NCBI RefSeq assembly: GCF_003385395.1 | Contig: NZ_QNUG01000003.1 | Location: 1 to 64,000 of the forward strand | Origin: Epilithonimonas hispanica | GTDB taxonomy: Bacteria; Bacteroidota; Bacteroidia; Flavobacteriales; Weeksellaceae | Direction: 5' to 3' | Length of the DNA: 64,000 nt | Part shown: piece by piece, positions 61,821 through 64,000 of the stretch | Layout: every line of letters starts with the position of its first letter | How positions within the stretch are numbered: position 1 is the first letter of the stretch | The notes under the pieces: model-generated | What the model was told of the DNA's origin: nothing | Seen by the model: only the letters and a program-made list of their open reading frames with translations | Database searches by the model: none | Translations under genes and position numbers: made by a program

Positions 61821-62026
61821 CTTTAGTCACAAAACTATAGTTGAGAAACAAAAGTAAAAGTCATTTTGTTACAAAACGAAGGTTTTCTGACTTCTGCCAA
61901 AGTTGTTTGGTTACAAAACCCTCGTTTGGAAACCAAAGTAAAAGTTGTTTTGTTACAAAACTAGGGTTTTGAGACTTCCGGAGGAGTTGGGTAGGTTGGA
62001 GAACTAGGGTTTTTGGGGTTGGAAAT
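61821..62026. repeat. 42-bp tandem repeats (about five units)
   Basis: Units near 61821, 61860, 61902, 61944 and 61986 share GTTGTTTTGTTACAAAAC followed by an xxxGGTTTTxxGACTTC part. The period is a multiple of three; read on the plus strand, units give VVLLQN-x-GFETS-like peptides, with one stop. Confidence 0.7.
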
Positions 62027-62102
62027 TTTTATTAATTGCAGTAGAAATACGGAAGGATGAGAATTGGGATCAGATGCTAGAGATGCGGAATACAATTTTA
62101 GC

Positions 62103-62171
62103 CCACGCTAGCGCGAGCTTCAAGCTCGTGCCTTTTTACTTTATGAGTACGAGCTTGAAGCTCGCACCAGC
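62103..62171. repeat. REP hairpin pair 1
   Basis: CACGCTAGCGCGAGCTTCAA...GTGCC and the inverted GTACGAGCTTGAAGCTCGCA, about 15 bp apart. Confidence 0.85.
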
Positions 62172-62210
62172 ATATCATTATATTTTGTAGTTTTCTTAAA
62201 ACACAAAATA

Positions 62211-62313
62211 ATGAGTAGAAAATATAAATTCTGAGAAAAAGATGGAGCTTACTTTATCAGTTTTGCAACTGTTTTTTGGATAGATGTATTTTCAAGATTA
62301 GAATATTTTGACA
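62211..62313 (+). pseudogene. Truncated RAYT 5' fragment with nonsense codon
   Basis: About 35 codons nearly identical to the start of the transposase at 62755 (MSRKYKF, then TGA where the full gene has CGA, then EKDGAYFISFATVFWIDVF), ending abruptly at a REP at 62314. Confidence 0.85.
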
Positions 62314-62811
62314 CCACGCTGGCGCGAGCTTCAAGCTCGTGCCTTTTTACTTTATGAGTAAGAGCAAGGTGCTCGCACCAGCGTATCATTATATTTTGTA
62401 GTTTTACTTAAAACACAAAATAATGAGTAGAAAATATAAATTCCGAGAAAAAGATGGAGCATATTTCATAAGTTTTGCACCACGCTGGCGCGAGCTTCAA
62501 GCTCGTGCCTTTTTACTTTATGAGTAAGAGCAAGGTGCTCGCACCTGCGTATCATTATATTTTGTAGTTTTACTTAAAACACAAAATAATGAGTAGAAAA
62601 TATAAATTCCGAGAAAAAGATGGAGCATATTTCATAAGTTTTGCACCACGCTGGCGCGAGCTTCAAGCTCGTGCCTTTTTACTTTATGAGTAAGAGCAAG
62701 GTGCTCGCACCAGCATATCATTATATTTTGTAGTTTTACTTAAAACACAATACAATGAGTAGAAAATATAAATTCCGAGAAAAAGATGGAGCTTACTTTA
62801 TCAGTTTTGCA
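62314..62811 (+). repeat. 166-bp tandem units: REP pair + RAYT leader + first ~20 codons
   Basis: CCACGCTGGCGCGAG starts at 62314, 62480 and 62646, an exact 166-bp period. Each unit has an inverted REP pair, the AT-rich leader, and the RAYT start (MSRKYKFREKDGAYFISFA) cut off by the next REP. The third unit runs into the complete gene at 62755. Confidence 0.9.
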
Positions 62812-63306
62812 ACTGTTTTTTGGATAGATGTATTTTCAAGATTAGAATATTTTGACATCGTAATCAGTTCTTTAGATTACTGTAGGAAAAATAAAGGAAT
62901 GGTGATTTTTGGTTATTGTATTATGCCAAGTCACGTACATTTAATCTTTCGCTCTGATGACGGGAAACCTTCTGAATTAATTAGAGATTTCAAAGGGTTT
63001 ACTTCTAGAAAATTACTTAAAGCCATTGAAGAGAATAATCAGGAAAGTAGAAAAGAATGGATGCTTTGGATGTTTAAAAAAGCTGGAAGTAGAAATTCTA
63101 ATGTAAAAGAATATCAATTTTGGCAGCAAAACAATCAACCGATAGAAATTTGGTCATTAAAAGTATTTGAGCAAAAACTTAATTACATCCATCAAAATCC
63201 TGTTGAAAGTGGTTTTGTCATTGAATCTTGGGAGTGGAAATACAGCAGTGCAAGAAATTATTGTGATGATTTTGAAGGAGTTTTGAAGATTGATGTTAAT
63301 TTATGA
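62755..63306 (+). CDS. REP-associated tyrosine transposase (RAYT)
   Basis: A 183-residue Y1 single-strand transposase of the IS200/IS605-like RAYT group. HUH motif in FGYCIMPSHVHLIFRSDDG, catalytic Tyr in FEQKLNYIHQNPVESGFVI, and the terminal WKYSSARNYCDD typical of RAYTs. Surrounded by REP hairpins with a GCGCGAGCTTCAAGCTCGTGC core, which these enzymes recognise and mobilise. RAYTs are usually single-copy and domesticated; this one sits after three partial copies of its own 5' end. Confidence 0.93.
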   Translation: MSRKYKFREKDGAYFISFATVFWIDVFSRLEYFDIVISSLDYCRKNKGMVIFGYCIMPSHVHLIFRSDDGKPSELIRDFKGFTSRKLLKAIEENNQESRKEWMLWMFKKAGSRNSNVKEYQFWQQNNQPIEIWSLKVFEQKLNYIHQNPVESGFVIESWEWKYSSARNYCDDFEGVLKIDVNL

Positions 63307-63310
63307 TATG

Positions 63311-63336
63311 GGCACGAGCGAGACGCTCGCGCCAGC
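63311..63336. repeat. REP downstream of RAYT (1)
   Basis: GGCACGAGCGAGACGCTCGC hairpin followed by GCCAGC. Confidence 0.8.
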
Positions 63337-63360
63337 TTCAAAGAATTTTCTATTCATATG

Positions 63361-63386
63361 AGCACGAGCGAGACGCTCGCGCCAGC
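63361..63386. repeat. REP downstream of RAYT (2)
   Basis: AGCACGAGCGAGACGCTCGC followed by GCCAGC, same orientation as the previous one. Confidence 0.8.
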
Positions 63387-63402
63387 ATTATAAATACCAA
63401 TT

Positions 63403-63430
63403 CGTTAGCGCGAGCTTCCAGCTCGTGCTA
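63403..63430. repeat. REP downstream of RAYT (3)
   Basis: CGTTAGCGCGAGCTTCCAGC followed by TCGTGCT, opposite orientation to the preceding two. Confidence 0.8.
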
Positions 63431-63443
63431 ATTAATAAATAAA

Positions 63444-63473
63444 ACAAAAAAACCTGCTCAACAGCAGGTTTTC
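63444..63473 (-). terminator. Terminator of the sugar transporter gene
   Basis: AACCTGCT / AGCAGGTT stem; T-tract on the minus strand. Confidence 0.75.
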
Positions 63474-63493
63474 ATATTTATAAAGTAAAAATC

Positions 63494-64000
63494 TTAATGT
63501 CCAGACTTAGCATCTGCATCTTGTTTTACGTGGCTAAGATATTTAGTACAATACGCACCAAAAATCAAAATCACAAGATAACAGAACACAGGAATAATAA
63601 AGGAATGCTGAACTCCAAAAGTATCTGCCAAATATCCTTGGAAAATCGGAACAATAGCACCTCCTAAGATGGCCATTACTACTAATGATGAACCTTGGCT
63701 CGTATATTTTCCTAAACCGGAAATCGCCAATGTATAGATATTAGAAAACATAATTGAGTTGAAAATCCCAATTCCTAAGATGCTGTACATTGCTAATGGT
63801 CCTTCGGTCAACATTGCAGAAATTAATAATACAACATTTATTGCAGCAAAAATAGATAAGGTTCTTGCCGGAGCAGATTTCCCGATAAAGAATGCCACGA
63901 AGTTCAAAGCAATAAATACCAAGAAGAAACTAATCTGTGCAAACGTCAAATCCACAATACTGAAAATCACCAAGAAAACAGCCGCAGCCGCACCTAACAT
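63494..64000 (-). CDS. FucP-like sugar MFS transporter (5' part outside window)
   Basis: The last 168 residues of a major-facilitator sugar:proton symporter; the 5' end lies beyond base 64000. The visible part has four to five helices, with FNSIMFSNIYTLAISGLGKY, TSQGSSLVVMAILGGAIVP, FQGYLADTFGVQHSFIIPV and YLVILIFGAYC, the C-terminal pattern of L-fucose/glucose-galactose permeases (FHS family). The substrate is not determinable. The apparent ATG at the very edge is internal. Confidence 0.88.
   Translation of the reverse strand: MLGAAAAVFLVIFSIVDLTFAQISFFLVFIALNFVAFFIGKSAPARTLSIFAAINVVLLISAMLTEGPLAMYSILGIGIFNSIMFSNIYTLAISGLGKYTSQGSSLVVMAILGGAIVPIFQGYLADTFGVQHSFIIPVFCYLVILIFGAYCTKYLSHVKQDADAKSGH

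Noticed and set aside
62098-63432. CRISPR array as an explanation for the 166-bp repeats
   Set aside because: Units are contiguous, contain REP hairpins and transposase starts, and have no unique spacers or cas genes.

Overview
The window is a chromosomal segment of a low-GC flavobacterium. It most resembles the Chryseobacterium/Epilithonimonas group (Weeksellaceae); this is inferred from gene content and protein style, not from a search. Supporting signs are Bacteroidota-type promoters (-7 box TAnnTTTG, with upstream TTG/TTTG where both boxes are visible), secreted enzymes with type IX secretion (T9SS) C-terminal domains, DUF349, DUF4294 and DUF6261 proteins, a mevalonate-pathway kinase, and purC-purF with long flavobacterial N-termini. 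No rRNA, tRNA or CRISPR array was recognised. Most of the window is ordinary housekeeping chromosome cut by small mobile or accessory patches.

Layout. 1-2.3 kb: an IS982-type transposase truncated by the window edge, a remnant of a scoA 3' end, a YoeB-like toxin-antitoxin (TA) pair, then intact scoA. 2.4-6.9 kb: a small secreted protein with a broken inverted paralogue at 16.6 kb, an ECF sigma factor/anti-sigma-like/outer-membrane barrel operon, a RelE/ParE-type TA pair and a membrane protein. 6.9-16.5 kb: thiolase, UMF1-type MFS transporter, mevalonate kinase, UbiA prenyltransferase, GNAT, S1/P1 nuclease, uvrA and a tiny lipoprotein. 16.5-20.8 kb: secreted-protein pseudogene, prfB, a TA pair whose toxin has a nonsense codon, a 2-oxo acid dehydrogenase E2 and an ABM-domain enzyme. 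20.9-34.3 kb: M36 metallopeptidase (T9SS), LolA-like carrier, DUF4294, M42 peptidase, rpe, ndk, purF-purC, endonuclease I (T9SS) and DUF349 protein. 34.4-48.1 kb: queA, a beta-propeller-like lipoprotein (paralogue at 47.2 kb), a 1225-residue metallophosphoesterase/kinase-like/barrel fusion, an HD-PycTM protein, a frameshifted NTF2-fold immunity-like lipoprotein, a VapBC-like pair, a GAF protein, rlmN and a 5'-nucleotidase. 48.2-61.8 kb: polyprenyl synthase, rarA, dedA, hydroxyacid dehydrogenase, hutU, an NAD-binding protein, a DoxX-like protein, NADP-GAPDH, LptF/G and DUF6261. 61.8-63.5 kb: 42-bp tandem repeats and a REP/RAYT island; the window ends inside a FucP-like sugar transporter.

Most notable observations. 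(1) Two TA modules (YoeB-like at 1.1 kb, VapBC-like at 42.3 kb) each sit between the intact 3' end of a neighbouring gene and a second, diverged copy of that same 3' end on the far side. This looks like cassette acquisition that carried in a replacement gene end. (2) An HD phosphohydrolase is fused to a PycTM (Pycsar effector-like) membrane domain with no cyclase nearby. (3) A surface lipoprotein joins a metallophosphoesterase, a region with kinase-like motifs and a BamA-like barrel. (4) A RAYT with its REP hairpins has amplified its own 5' end in 166-bp steps. (5) Five copies of a structured intergenic element are scattered through the window. (6) A ~0.5-kb inverted duplication lies 13.5 kb apart, with one arm decayed.
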